Assembly (NCBI RefSeq): GCF_000220395.1 | Contig: NW_004085973.1 | Location: forward strand, 49,644 to 113,643 | Length of the DNA stretch: 64,000 bases | Direction of reading: 5' to 3' | From: Ichthyophthirius multifiliis | Lineage: Eukaryota; Ciliophora; Oligohymenophorea; Hymenostomatida | Part shown: in pieces, positions 49,529 through 61,184 of the stretch | Position numbering within the stretch: the stretch's first letter is position 1 | Layout of the letters: every line of letters begins with the position of its first letter | The notes under the pieces: model-generated | What the model was told of the DNA's origin: nothing | Databases searched by the model: none | What the model saw: the letters and a program-made list of their open reading frames with translations, nothing else | Program-made: the position numbers and the translations under genes

Positions 49529-50841
49529 TCAATTATATTAGATAATATTTTTTAAACATAAATATTTAGATTCATTATTTATTGCAATTTATAAAACTCT
49601 ATTTTGATTTTCATTTAAAAAAAGATGGCAATATTCCAATTGTTTATTTGACAAGTTCAGTATAAAATTACAAAATAATTTCCAAGTTTCTTCTTTAAAA
49701 ACTATGGAATGCTTAATTTTTAATCCAAAAATTTATAATTAATCCATATCATTTAAATTTTTGAAAATATAGACTAAATGATCATCAATAGATTCTTTTA
49801 ACCTAATAAAAAAATAAAATTGATTTAAGTATTTTATAAACTAAAGCTAAAAAATTTACTTTGGAAAAGTAAAAATTGTTTTTTTCAAAACAAAATTTTT
49901 ATTAATAAAGATACAAATATCTTGAATTTAACTTTTGCTTATTTTATTAGGCAAATCAATCCACAGATTTACATAATCTTATTATTAAGAAATCATTCTT
50001 AAATCTTACATTATTTAATCAAAGCTTTAAGGTTATAATCGTATTTTTTTATTGTTTTAACTTTTAGGTATAACACCAGATTATACATTAAAATAATTAT
50101 GTGTTTTTTATTTACTTAAAAGTAGCAGATTATTAAATTCTTAAGAGTATTATTTCGGTTCTAAATGGACAATTTTTTAAAGAATTTATTGTTTCAATTA
50201 TTCATTAATATCTTACAAGTATTTATTTAGATTGTTTTAGATATTATTGAATTTTTCTTACAATTCTTCATACTAAGTAAATATAATTTATTTTATTTAA
50301 TATTTTTCATCTAAAACAATTTTATTCTTGTCTAAAAACTATTTTAATTACTATTTTTTATGTAAAAATTTAGTAATTCCATTCTCTATATCTTAATATT
50401 ATTTTTCGAAATCACTTTTTATTATAGAATGTAAAGAATCTAATTATTTATTTAGATTTTCTAAATTTTCATTTACTTGTTATTTAAATACAGAAATTTG
50501 GTTTTTTGTAACCTAAACATTATCCTTTTTTTATTATATTTTTTAAATATAAATATATATAAATAAATTTAATGAGAATATATTATTAATTATTTGGATT
50601 ATTTTCTAATATTTTTTATTTTTACTTCTAATTTAATTAGTTGTTTTTTCATTTCTAATTAAAACCTTAGGCTATCTTATTCTTTAGAAATATATTATTC
50701 GAATTCTAAAAAAGGTAGAATTATATGGGTCATATGCTTTTCACGAATACATAAATTACAAAGTAACTCTTTATCTTCCATACAGTCATTTTAAAAGCAA
50801 AAACTTTAAAGTTATTAATTTTAATGTTTGGAACAAATCAT
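49529..50841 (-). CDS. B-box zinc-finger protein with coiled coil
   Basis: Three exons on the minus strand: 50841-50626, 50524-49860 and 49802-49529, 384 residues, TGA 49531-49529. Introns are 101 bp (50625-50525) and 57 bp (49859-49803), both GT...AG, and removing them keeps one frame. The N-terminus is a B-box-type zinc finger with ligands Cys3, His6, Cys15, Asp19 or Cys20, Cys28, Cys31, His36 and His39 (start MICSKHQNQ; LLCNLCIREKHMTH). A coiled coil follows (ISVFKQQVNENLENLNKQLD; FLDKNKIVLDEKYQIKQ), then a C-terminal region of mixed sequence (LWIDLPNKISKSQIQD) that I do not recognise. The layout is TRIM-like but lacks a visible RING. B-box/coiled-coil proteins usually act in assembly or ubiquitin pathways; the target here is unknown. 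Confidence 0.75.
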
Positions 50842-51144
50842 AATTATATTTTTTTTAATTCAAAATTTTTATTAAAAAAAAATATTTAGTAAAAAATAAT
50901 AATAATATTCTAGCTAATATAATGGTAAAAAATATGTAAAATGAAAATTAATATTTATAATTTAATATGTAAATATATATATTATAAATTAAAGGGATAA
51001 ATAAAATTATTTATAAAGTTTAAATAAAAAATTTTATACTTTAAAAACATGAAAATAAATAAAAAATATATTTTTTTAAAAACATTAAATTAATTATTTA
51101 TTTAAAAAAACAAATAAATATATTTTTTCTGAAAATTCCATTTC

Positions 51145-51846
51145 TCAATCTTTTTTCTTTTTCAAAGCTTTTCTTTTAGTTCTTCCTTCACGACCACCTC
51201 CGAAAGGAGAAGTAGAAGTAAAACTGATAAGCTTTTCAGAGTCAGTTCTAACCATAAATGAGGGTACATTTACAAGATTTTTTCCGACTCTTTAAAAAAA
51301 TAAAATAAATTAAAATATTATATAAATAACTAACCTAATGTGTCTTTATCTAATCATAACACGGGCATGATGGATGGAACGTGCCAAACTTTTTCTAAAA
51401 ATAATAGTTTAAAGTCTTCTTTCCATTAATTTGTGTAATGTTAAACCCAAAACATAATCCAACTTTTTTTCGTTTTCAGAAAGTAAACCATATTTAATCA
51501 TTCTTCTTAATAAGGCAGAACCTTCGAAAAGTCTACGGGGATCCTTTGGTTCTAAAGTCAATAATTCTCTTGCTGCTTTTCTGAATTTAGCTAATACCAT
51601 TTATACTCTCCACACTTCTCTTTTGTTTTTTAAACCGAATGTACCTACGACTTTTAATCTTTTGTTTTATAATTTTTTTTATTTTATTTATAATTTTTAT
51701 TTTTACTCATTATCAATTCTTTCCTTTTCGTAAGGTCTTCTTGGTGTTGAGTAACTCTTTGAACCTTTTTTTATTTTTTTTATTTAATTAAATCATATTT
51801 TTTTATATTATTTTTTTTTTCTACAATTCTTATAGTTTTTTCCCAT
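51145..51846 (-). CDS. RPS9: 40S ribosomal protein S9 (uS4)
   Basis: Four exons on the minus strand: 51846-51825, 51764-51707, 51659-51335 and 51289-51145, with introns of 60, 47 and 45 bp. Diagnostic segments: [84 protein letters not shown] and C-terminal [21 protein letters not shown]9/uS4 binds the 5' domain of small-subunit rRNA and helps form the mRNA entry site. Inside exon 3 a run of four A (51600-51603) is one base too long to join REVWRV to MVLAK. As this gene is essential and otherwise intact, the extra A is almost surely an assembly error. The highest local GC content of the window lies here, as expected for a highly expressed gene. Confidence 0.95.
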
Positions 51847-53235
51847 TTTATTTTTTTTTTTTTTTTTTTTTTTCTTTAATTATATTTTTAATTTGTATTT
51901 TTTTGTATTTTGCTTCTTTTTATTTTTATTATTTTCTTTTGATTTTATTTTAGATATTTTTATTCTTTGTTAATTTTCTCCTTATAAAATAATAAAATAT
52001 GTTGTTTTTATTAATATAAATTTACATTAGATTTTTTTATAATTATTTTTTTATTAAGAAAACAATTTTTTTATTTTCTTGCAATTAAAGTTAATATAAA
52101 ATAAAAAGTTTAGATCAAATGCAACTAAAAGTTTATATTATTATTTTATGAAATATTTATTTCAAGAAATAAATTATATTTGTAAAAATAAAATCTCTAT
52201 TATTAGATTATGATAAAAAAAAATTATATATAATTTATATAATAAATTAATTTTTACTTTAAACTAAATTATAAACCTGTAAAACCTCAAAATGATAACA
52301 TAATTAAAATTTATTTTATATTTTTAAATTTAAAATATAGTTTGAGATAAACATTTAGAATAAATAAGTCTATAAATATCATATATAAGTATAAATAAAG
52401 TATTAAAAAAAAATCAAAATATTTGGCACTTTATATTTAATTTAAATAAAAAAGCATAAATATATTAATAGTAATTTAATAATTTCTATAATAGTTAATA
52501 TTTTTTTTATTGTTTTATAAAGTTCTAAAGTAACCTACAATACTTATAATATAATTAATATATTAAGTATGTAGTTTATCTATAAATTTTTAAAAAATAA
52601 ATTTTGTTATTATTATTTAATATAATTATATCATATAAAACTTTAATTGTGTAATAAGTGTGTATTAGTGAATTAAATGTAAAAACTTTAGAAATAATTA
52701 TTGTCTTATTTTTTACTTTTAATTATTATTTATGTTCTATATAGTATAGTGTAGATAATAAATAATTAACTTTTTTATTTTATTTTAATTTTCTTTTTTA
52801 TTTTAATTTTTTTAATTTTTAATTTATAAATTAATTGATTTATATTTTCCATTAAATTTACAAAATGTATATTATGTAAAAAGTAAAAATTCTTTTTTTA
52901 ATGCTTAAATTTTTAAATGAAAAAAAATAATTATTTTATTTTTATATTATTTAATTATATATAGAAAGTAATATCTAGTTAATATATTTTAGAAATATTT
53001 AATTAAAATATAAAATACTATTTTTATTTATAGGTTTTATATATATTTTCATATTATATTAATCCATATTTTTACATAATACATTTTATTTGAAATACAT
53101 ATTACATTTTCTTTTTTTTCATTTATTTATATTTTATTATTTATTATTGCTATTTTATTATTCAAATTAAAATTTATTTTTAATGTTTTTACTTTTACTA
53201 TTAATTATATATTCTTAATTAAATTAACTTTTAAA
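51847..53235. other. intergenic AT-rich stretch
   Basis: 1.4 kb without recognisable genes; T-rich upstream of RPS9 (its 5' flank), otherwise A/T mixtures. Confidence 0.5.
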
Positions 53236-53288
53236 AGATTGTAAGGGGAAAAACTCGCACTAAAATTCGCTTGTAGCTTTATTTTTTT
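53236..53288 (+). ncRNA. GC-richer island ending in a T run; possible small RNA
   Basis: In very AT-rich surroundings this ~50-bp stretch has clusters AAGGGG, ACTCGCAC and TTCGCTTGTAGC, and ends in seven T residues like a Pol III terminator. It lacks a tRNA-like B box and matches no snRNA I know. A low-confidence suggestion only. Confidence 0.2.
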
Positions 53289-53396
53289 ATAAGACTATAA
53301 AAAACATCATTCATTTCAAATAACTTCATTGATATTCTTTTATTTATTATTTATGTAATTGTTTCTTCATTTTAATTAGAATTATTATAAATTAAA

Positions 53397-53752
53397 ATGA
53401 CCAAAGTTTATTAAATGCTTGACGGTTTACCTTAACTTTTTAATTTTTTCGTCTTAGTATTTTTTAATCTTTTTTTTATTGATTTTTTTATTTATTATTT
53501 TTACCTAAAAAATATATTTTTTATTATTGTTATTCAAAAATTAATCCAATATTATTTTAGGAAGAAAAATTTTCATTAGTTTTCTTATTTACATATTTTT
53601 ACTTTATCTATTTATATATTACTTTTTATTACATAATTCGATTATTTTTAACCATTATTTTACTTTTGAAATAAATTATTATACCTTTAATTCTTTTTAA
53701 AAAAATGAATAAATTTATTTTTATTATTTAGTATTTTTTTTTTCTATATTGA
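53397..53752 (+). CDS. possible small membrane protein, two exons
   Basis: ATG 53397; exon 1 to 53456 (20 codons, KVYQMLDGLPQLFNFFVL), a putative 104-bp intron 53457-53560 (GTATTT...TTTTAG), exon 2 53561-53752 to TGA 53750, 83 residues. Exon 2 is strongly hydrophobic (SLVFLFTYFYFIYLYITFYY; LFLTIILLLKQIIIPLI), so a protein with two membrane helices is possible. T-rich noncoding DNA also gives hydrophobic ORFs, so only the ordinary first exon and the clean splice ends argue for a gene. No family recognised. Confidence 0.35.
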
Positions 53753-54144
53753 AACATTTATTTTAAACCATTTAATATTTATATATTTATTAGAAAATCC
53801 TTGTATACTTTATATTTAAATTAAAGAGAATTTAATTTATTTGAAATTTAACTGAATATAAACTAAATTTCTTTTTTATATTACTTATTCAATTTTTTTT
53901 TTCTGTAAAAAAAAATCAATTGGAAATTAAAAAACAAGGCTGAAAAAAATTGCCTTTTTATTGCTGTTTTTGGGCTTTTTAAAAAATTAATTATAGAAAA
54001 AATAAATTTTTTTAAAGTAATTAATTTATTATTTGATAAAGGATAATAATAAGTTTATTTATTGAAAAAAATTAAAAAAATAAAATAGTATTTTTAAATT
54101 TATTATATTACAAAAAAACAAAATCAAATTAATTATTTAAAGAA
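53753..54144. other. intergenic AT-rich stretch
   Basis: No gene seen. Confidence 0.5.
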
Positions 54145-56237
54145 TCAATAAATATTTTATAGACTAATTAAGTGCTTTTTTTGATTAAAGTTATAACTTT
54201 AATTATCTTCTAATTTAATATTTGCTTAATTAATTTTCCCAAAAATTCCTTTAAAATTAGTTTATATCAAACCCTAATGTTTATTTTAAATGGAAGTTCC
54301 AGTATAAAAAAGATTTTAAGAAGACTTAATTAATTCTTTATTTTTTTAAAGAGGAAAATGTTAAATTACTATTTATTAACTTTTCTAATTATCCATTTAT
54401 TTTTTTGTATTAGAAAGTTTATTTTAAATACCAAAAAGTTTATATTATTCTTCTTTCAATAAGTTATATTAGTTACTTAATTTTTTTTATTAATCGTGAA
54501 TTTGGAATTCTTTTTAAATTAAATCATGTTAAAATTAATATTTATCACTTCTTTTTTCATTTTATAAAGTTTATTTTTTTTCACTATTTCCTTCTTACAG
54601 TTTTTATAAAATTTCTTCTGCTTTTTATTTATTAATTATTTATTATTACAAAAATTAAATTTCTTCTTTTTTTATTTAAAAAAAACTTATTTTTACTAAT
54701 TTTTTATAAAAAAGAGTTAATTTTTTTCTAAAAATATATTTTTTTCTTAATCTAATTTCTATATTTTATCCTCTAAATCTTAATATTTATCATAAAATTA
54801 GCATTTTAATAAAATAGCTTCTTTTTATAAATTTTCCTTTTCATTTTCAAAAAAAGTTTTTTATTTAAGCAATTCTACTTTATTGTTTTCATAAAATAAC
54901 TTCATATTTTATTATAATTCATGTATTCTATTATATTCACTTTTTAAATTTTCCTTTTCAATTTTTACATTTTCTTAAAAAGCAATTTCCTTAAAAGCCA
55001 GATTTTCTTTAGTTTTTTCAATAAGAATTTTTTCATTTTGTAATTTTTTTATTTAATTTAATATTTCTTATTTTTTATATGAATTTTTTTAACTTTAAAT
55101 ATCCACTTCTTTTTCTTTTTCTTCTTCTTTCTTTAAATTTTATTTTTATGTTTCAATTCTCTTTACAAAATCTAATACTTTCTAGTTATTTCCTTACAAA
55201 GTATTCATTTAATCTATAATTTCTCTTTGTTTTTTAATTCTTCTTAAAGTGCTTCTAGTTCTTTTTTATGCTAAAGACTTCTTTTTTCCATTTACTTTTC
55301 AAATTATTATTTTTCTTCTTCTAGTTCTTATTAAAAATTTTCTTTAAGACTTTCTTACTGTTTTTTTAACACGACCTAAGTCTATTCAAATAATTTCAAG
55401 TTTCTTTCTTTTTCAAATTCAACCTATCTTTCATAATTTTTTTATAAAATCTCCTATTATAATTTGAAATTAGTTTCCATTTTTTATTTTGTTTCTTCTA
55501 TATTTTTAAAATTAAAAACTTAAATTTCTTAATTAGGTTTATTTATTGGACTAGCATCAAAGTTAAGCTCCATAGGCAAAATATAATTATTACTCTACTT
55601 TATATATTTACTATCCAAATTTTCTTCTAATAGTACTATATTTGTATCTTCCTTATCACCACTATATGAGTTTTCTTTAAAAATACTATTATAATTACTT
55701 TAATGATGGTCTTTAAAAATGCTATTATTATGAGTTTCTCTTTTTTTTGGTTCACTTAATATGCTTCGGTTAGTTTACTTTTATTAATTTTTTAAATATT
55801 GATTATTTGCTTCGGGCATAAAATCTGTATTTTCTAACTTATTTTATTGAATTGAGTTTTTCTATGACTTTTAATCTTAAAGGTCAACCTTTTTATTATT
55901 TATTTTATTAATTCTTTTTTTTTTTTACTTATGAACGAATTCTTGTTGGTAAATGTATTTCATCTTTAACTTTTTATGATAATTTAAAAACAGAATCAGT
56001 TTCTTCATTGTTTTTGGAAATATTTTATTATTAAGTGTTTTTATTTGATACAGTTTTCTTTTTGTTATTTATATCATTTAGAATTGAATCGAAAAAATCA
56101 TCTGTCTAATCAGCTTTTAAACGCTAATTACTTTGTACAGGATAAGTTTCTTAAAGTTAAACATTTTAAACAGGCCTTCGTGGTTTATTATGTTTATTAT
56201 CAAATGAGTTTAATATATTTTCAAATTCTAAATCCAT
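54145..56237 (-). CDS. long coiled-coil protein
   Basis: Minus strand, ATG 56237-56235 to TGA 54147-54145, about 690 residues. The N-terminal ~200 residues are soluble and Ser/Asn-rich (MDLEFENILNSFDNKHNKPR; DDFFDSILNDINNKKKTVS), with a short internal repeat NSIFK-x6-7-NSIFKENS (55.7 kb). The next ~350 residues are almost continuous coiled coil (KKQQESLKENFQQELEEEKQ; ENLKSEYNRIHELQQNMKLF). A basic tail follows (KSSQNLFYTGTSIQN). Frame changes occur at A runs near 55917-55928 and 55225, and near 54690, probably indels. No motor, kinase or other enzyme motif; such proteins are common in ciliate basal bodies and cortex, but this is only a general guess. Confidence 0.65.
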
Positions 56238-56472
56238 TATTTATAACTAAAAGTTTTATTTTTTATAAAAATTAATAATATTTATTTATATTATTTTTAA
56301 AGTTATTTTTAATTTTAAAATAATAATACATTTTATATAATAAATATATGTTATTAGAATCAATTTTAAATTAATATAAATAAATATAATAATATAATAT
56401 ATTTTCTATAAAAATATTAAAATTTATTTATAACTAAATAATAGGAATACTTAAATATAAAAATGTAAAAAC

Positions 56473-58624
56473 ATGAAATAGTTAATTATATTTAAAAACG
56501 AGAATAAATGTTTTTTTTAAAAAAAACAAATATATTTAAAAAAGGAAACAAAAGATATATCTGCCTGTATATTATTTATGCTTTTCTTGCTTGTAATAAA
56601 CGAATTAATTTAGCATAAATTAAATTATATGAAAAACAAAATAACTTTTTTTTAGTTTTTATAGCCTTAAACTTTAACTACATTATTAGGTTTTTTTGTT
56701 TAAAAAAATAAAGATTTTATTCAAAAAAAATATATAAAAAGGAATATTTTCTGGACTTTTGTTAAATTAAATTAACATATTTGATATCATAACCATTATT
56801 AAATAAGGATTCTCATAATTTTTTCTTATAATTTTATTGCCACCTATGATATACGAATAAGCAATAAATATAGAAAAGGTATATATAAAAAAATTTAAAT
56901 TAATATAAACATTAAAAAGTCACATTTTTTCAAAAATATTGGAAGTATCTTCACTTATGCAATACTAGGAACTATTATATCCACTATGACAGTATTTATA
57001 TTTATGTAATTAACTACTTTCCTAGGCTTATCAAGCTTTAGTATGTCAGAAAATTTAGCCTTTGGATCATTAATAAGTGCAACTAATCCTTCATAAATAT
57101 TATATGTTTTAAGAATTTCTAATATAGATAAGGATTTAATATCGATAATATATGGAGAGTCTATATTAAATGATGCCGTTTCTATAATATTATATAAGTA
57201 AAAAAAATATTTTTTATAAATAAATTATAATTTATTTATTATCTTTTATAAAAGTACAACATTAGAAATGAGTAATTTTACAGGAAAAGGAATTCTTTAT
57301 AAAAGTGTTTATAATTTTCTTAGAGTTTTTTTCGGATCTATTTTTGTTGGTTGTATAATTGGGATTTTTAGTGCTTTTGTAAAATATATAATTTACATAT
57401 TTTTAAAATTATAAATATTTATATTTTTAAGTTTTTGAAATATAAGGATAAATAAAACAAAAATGTATAAAATAACCAAGAAATGACAATTTTATTAATT
57501 GTTCCTTGGTTCAGTTATTTGGTTGCTCAAGGACTTAAAATGTCTGGAATTGTGAGCATTTTATTTTGTGGAATTACAATGGCAAAATATACACTTCCTA
57601 ATGTTTCTTAAGCAGGATAAAAAATAAATTAATAAATTTATAGTAATTTGTCATATCATTTTTCTAATATTGTTTTTATATTTATTGGCATTGGATTTGT
57701 TTGCTTTGATTTGGCTTGGAAGTATTTTTTACTCATATTTTTTTTATTTATTAAAATAAAGATAAACAGGAATATTTTTAATTGCTTTTGTTTTGTTAAT
57801 AACTAATTTAGCTAGATTTTTCGATGTTTAAATTGTTTCTTAAATGCTTGATAAACATAGAAAAAATAAAATTGATAAAGCTTTTAAACTTATTTTATGG
57901 TTTTCAGGATTTAAAGGATCAACTTCTTATGCTTTATCAATGAAATCTAATGAAAATTTCCTTGAAAATAATAATGGAAGAATTATGTTGACAATTACTT
58001 TATTTTATTGCATCTTAAATGTATTTTTTTTATTTTTTATTTTTTTATTTAATAATTTATAGATTTTTATTCATGCTTCATTTTTGATAACTATTATAGA
58101 AAAATAAAAAACATAGTTTTTTTTTTTATAAAAAAAAAAAAATATTTTATTTTATTTTTAATATCTAAAAAGTATTTCCTAAAAAAATAATAAAGATGAA
58201 GACTTTTAACTAAATAATTATAATTAATAAAGAAAAGGTATTTTCAATAGATTAAAGATCGTTTTTACATTGTTTGATAAAAATTTTTTGCAAAAAATAT
58301 TATATGAGTATTTTTATTAATTAATATTATAATTGTATGAAATAATTATATAATATTTTTATTTTTTAAAGATAGGATGATTATATTAAGCAAACTAAGA
58401 TGTAAATAGAATAAAAAGATAAACCGAGTAATATTGAAATAAAATCTTATAATAATACTGAAAAGCTAATATAATAACCCAAAAATAATGATATATATGA
58501 TAATATGGATTAATCAGAAATAAAATCAGATATTAATAAATAGCCTTCATAAATTAATTTAGAAAATATTCCTTAAAATATAGAAAATATTAATATAAAA
58601 GATAATTTAGTTAAATAAGATTGA
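56473..58624 (+). CDS. Na+/H+ exchanger (CPA1/NHE family)
   Basis: Ten exons, all joining in frame: 56473-56509, 56555-56689, 56742-56878, 56920-57197, 57255-57378, 57432-57721, 57762-58020, 58063-58115, 58173-58307 and 58372-58624; 566 residues. Introns are 40-64 bp. Family signatures: FFLIILLPPMIYEQAINIEK, FKNIGSIFTYAILGTIIST, FGSLISATNPSQILYVL (the ion-pathway region, with Asn where most NHEs have Asp), IIYGESILNDAVSIILY with the essential Asn-Asp pair, and LWFSGFKGSTSYALS. A short cytosolic tail (FTLFDKNFLQKILYE) resembles organellar NHE6/7/9. These antiporters exchange luminal H+ for Na+/K+ and set organelle or cytosolic pH. The gene is divergent from the coiled-coil gene across 235 bp. 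The NPS in place of the usual DP(V/T) is worth noting. Confidence 0.9.
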
Positions 58625-58924
58625 CAACACAAAGTTCAATTAAACATAAATATTGATTTATTATAAGCACTATAAAAAAAATGCTTTTAATATATTAATA
58701 TTTTTTTTTTTTTTGAAAAATAAAACATATTTAAAACAATCAAAATAATAAATATTAATTTTTTAATATTGTAAATATAAAAATACAAATTTATTAATAA
58801 AGATATATTTATTTATTTAATATTATTTGCATTATGTGTTACATCATCATAAGATAAATTATAAAATATTTGAAAAAAGATAAATCTTATTAGAAAAAAA
58901 TAAAAAAAAAATAACATACTAAAA

Positions 58925-61055
58925 ATGGCTATGCGTGATATTTTTACAGGAGGAGCTTGTAATGTAAACGGAGACTCTTCTATGTAAAGGAATTATAATC
59001 CATTTAATAAATTTATGGATAATTTAATAATGGGAAAAGCCTAAAATCAGTAAAAAATAATTAAATTAATTAATTATCAAATAATAAAAAAGAGAAAAGC
59101 TTTAAGGTTTTATGATAGGTGATTAAAATGGAGAATTAGTTTAAAATGCTTTATTGGAAAGGTAAAGAATGTAAATAATGGAGGATTAATTTTAAAAACT
59201 TCAAACAGATTTTTCTTCATAACATACATTAGAATAAAGCTATTTATAAGAATAACAAAGAGCAGAAATACATGAATAAATGATGAATGCAGAATTTGAG
59301 CATTAAAAGAATTTAGAAATGTAACATAGAATGTAAATATAATAAAATTATGAATAATAAATGATAAATTAATAATAATAATACGAAGCTGAATAATTTG
59401 CACGTTAAATGATAATGGAATAATAATATTAAAAAACAGAAAAATAATAAGAGTAATCCTTAAATGAAGATTAAATTGTTAAGGATAACGCAAATTAAAT
59501 GTTTGTCAAAATGGCTGCTGATGATTCTCCAAGATTTAAAAATTCTAAATTTCTTAGTTTCTTGAACCAATTAAGAACTGGAGAATTAAAAATTTAAGGC
59601 GATTAATTAATTCAAGGAGTACCTGATTAAAAACCTTAAGATTTAGATAAACGTATTTATTTATATATTATATATTTAGTATATTAATTTTTCTTAAAAA
59701 TAAAGTTTTTGAAAATGCTTGGGGTTAGGCAAATTAGGAAGAATAAAAATATTAACAAGAAAATAAATTACCTGATTTAGATGAGTTTTGGGCATAGAAA
59801 ATGTAAAGAAATTCTATATATATTTATACAATTAATTATATAAAAAAGAAATGAATATGAAAAGGAAAGAGAAGATGAAGATTAATTTACCAAAAGGCTC
59901 GAATAAGAATATTAAGATGTACTTAAATATATGAATGAGTAAGGAAATTATGATTAAATATCAGATGCTTGGTAAAAAGCATCGGATTTATAAGAACAAT
60001 AATTATATAAAGATGCAAGTGATCATTATTAATTTTAAGCAAACAATCAATATTTAGATCATGTAAATCCGATGCATTTAGCATTAGAATTTATGGCGAA
60101 CGGTAAGCCGTTTGATGCAATATTAGCCTTAGAGGCTCATATATAAAAATCAGACAAAAACCAAAACAACTCAAATGCATGGAGAATAATGGGAAGACTT
60201 CATCAAGAAAACGATAACGATTAAAAAGCAGTTGCTTGTCTTTTAAATGCCTTAAAAACTGACAATAATAATCCTGATGTATTTTTAGCTTTAGGTGTTT
60301 CTTGTACTAATATATTAGATGAAGTTAAAGCTATGAACTTTTTAAAATAATGGTATATTATTTCTCCTTTGTAACAAGACTTGCCAATTTCGGATAATAT
60401 TATTCCTTAAAAAAATAAAGAATATGATGATTATACTATTGAAGAAATTAAGGCTATGAATTTTAACATGCTCTAGGCCTTTGAAAAGGCTTCTGCTATG
60501 CATCCCGAAAATGCAGATTTACATGTTTCTTTAGCTGTTTTATAATATATTGCAAGAAACTATGAACTCTCAGTTCTTTCTTTTAAAAATGTTCTTTAGA
60601 TTGATCCTAATAACTACTCTTTATGGAACAAATTAGGAGCTACTCTTGCTTAATTAGGTAGAGCTGATGAAGCTATTGAAGCTTACCATAGAGCACTCGA
60701 ACTAAAACCTAATTATGTAAGAGTTTGGGTTAATTTAGGAATCGCTCATGCTTATAAAGGAGATTATGTAGAAGCAGCTAGATTATATTTAAATGCACTT
60801 TCATTTAATCCAGAAGCGAAGCATTTATGGAGCTATTTATAAACCTGCTTTATGTGTATGTAAAGGTTTGATTTGGTAGGAAAAATTTAAAATAATAATC
60901 CATTAGAATTTTAGGATGAATTTGAAATTTTAAAATTAGAAGAATTACCAATGCCAGAAGTTGATTATGCTTATTCAAATTCTAAGTATTTATTAATGGA
61001 TTAATAAGCATAAAATTGGGCGGGTGAATTTTAACAAGAATTCGAATAAAATTGA
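58925..61055 (+). CDS. PEX5: PEX5, peroxisomal PTS1 receptor
   Basis: ATG 58925 to TGA 61053. N-terminal MAMRDIFTGGACNVNGDSS places Cys12 where PEX5 has its ubiquitinated cysteine. A Gln-rich, helical N-terminal half follows. The C-terminal TPR domain includes VNPMHLALEFMANGKPFDAI, SLWNKLGATLAQLGRADEAI, EAYHRALELKPNYVRVWVNL and GIAHAYKGDYVEAARLYLNA, the signature TPRs that bind the SKL-type signal. Introns are seen at 59653-59705 (53 bp) and 59803-59848 (46 bp); a first one begins at 59050 (GTAAAAAATAATT), but its junction is off by one base, probably an indel. Trp motifs in the N-half (NAWGQ, EFWAQ, DAWQK) lack the usual aromatic partner, while a perfect WAGEF lies at the extreme C-terminus. 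PEX5 ferries matrix enzymes into peroxisomes. Confidence 0.92.
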
Positions 61056-61184
61056 TATTTTTTTGTTAAAAAATATATAATATAATAAAATTGAATTTGT
61101 TTTGATATAATTTCTTTTTTTCTGTTAATTTTTATTTTAATTTATAATTAAATTCAAAGCAATATATACATTATAATTAAAAAA

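Noticed and set aside
53236-53288. tRNA gene
   Set aside because: Too short, no acceptor-stem pairing and no GTTCRA-type B box.
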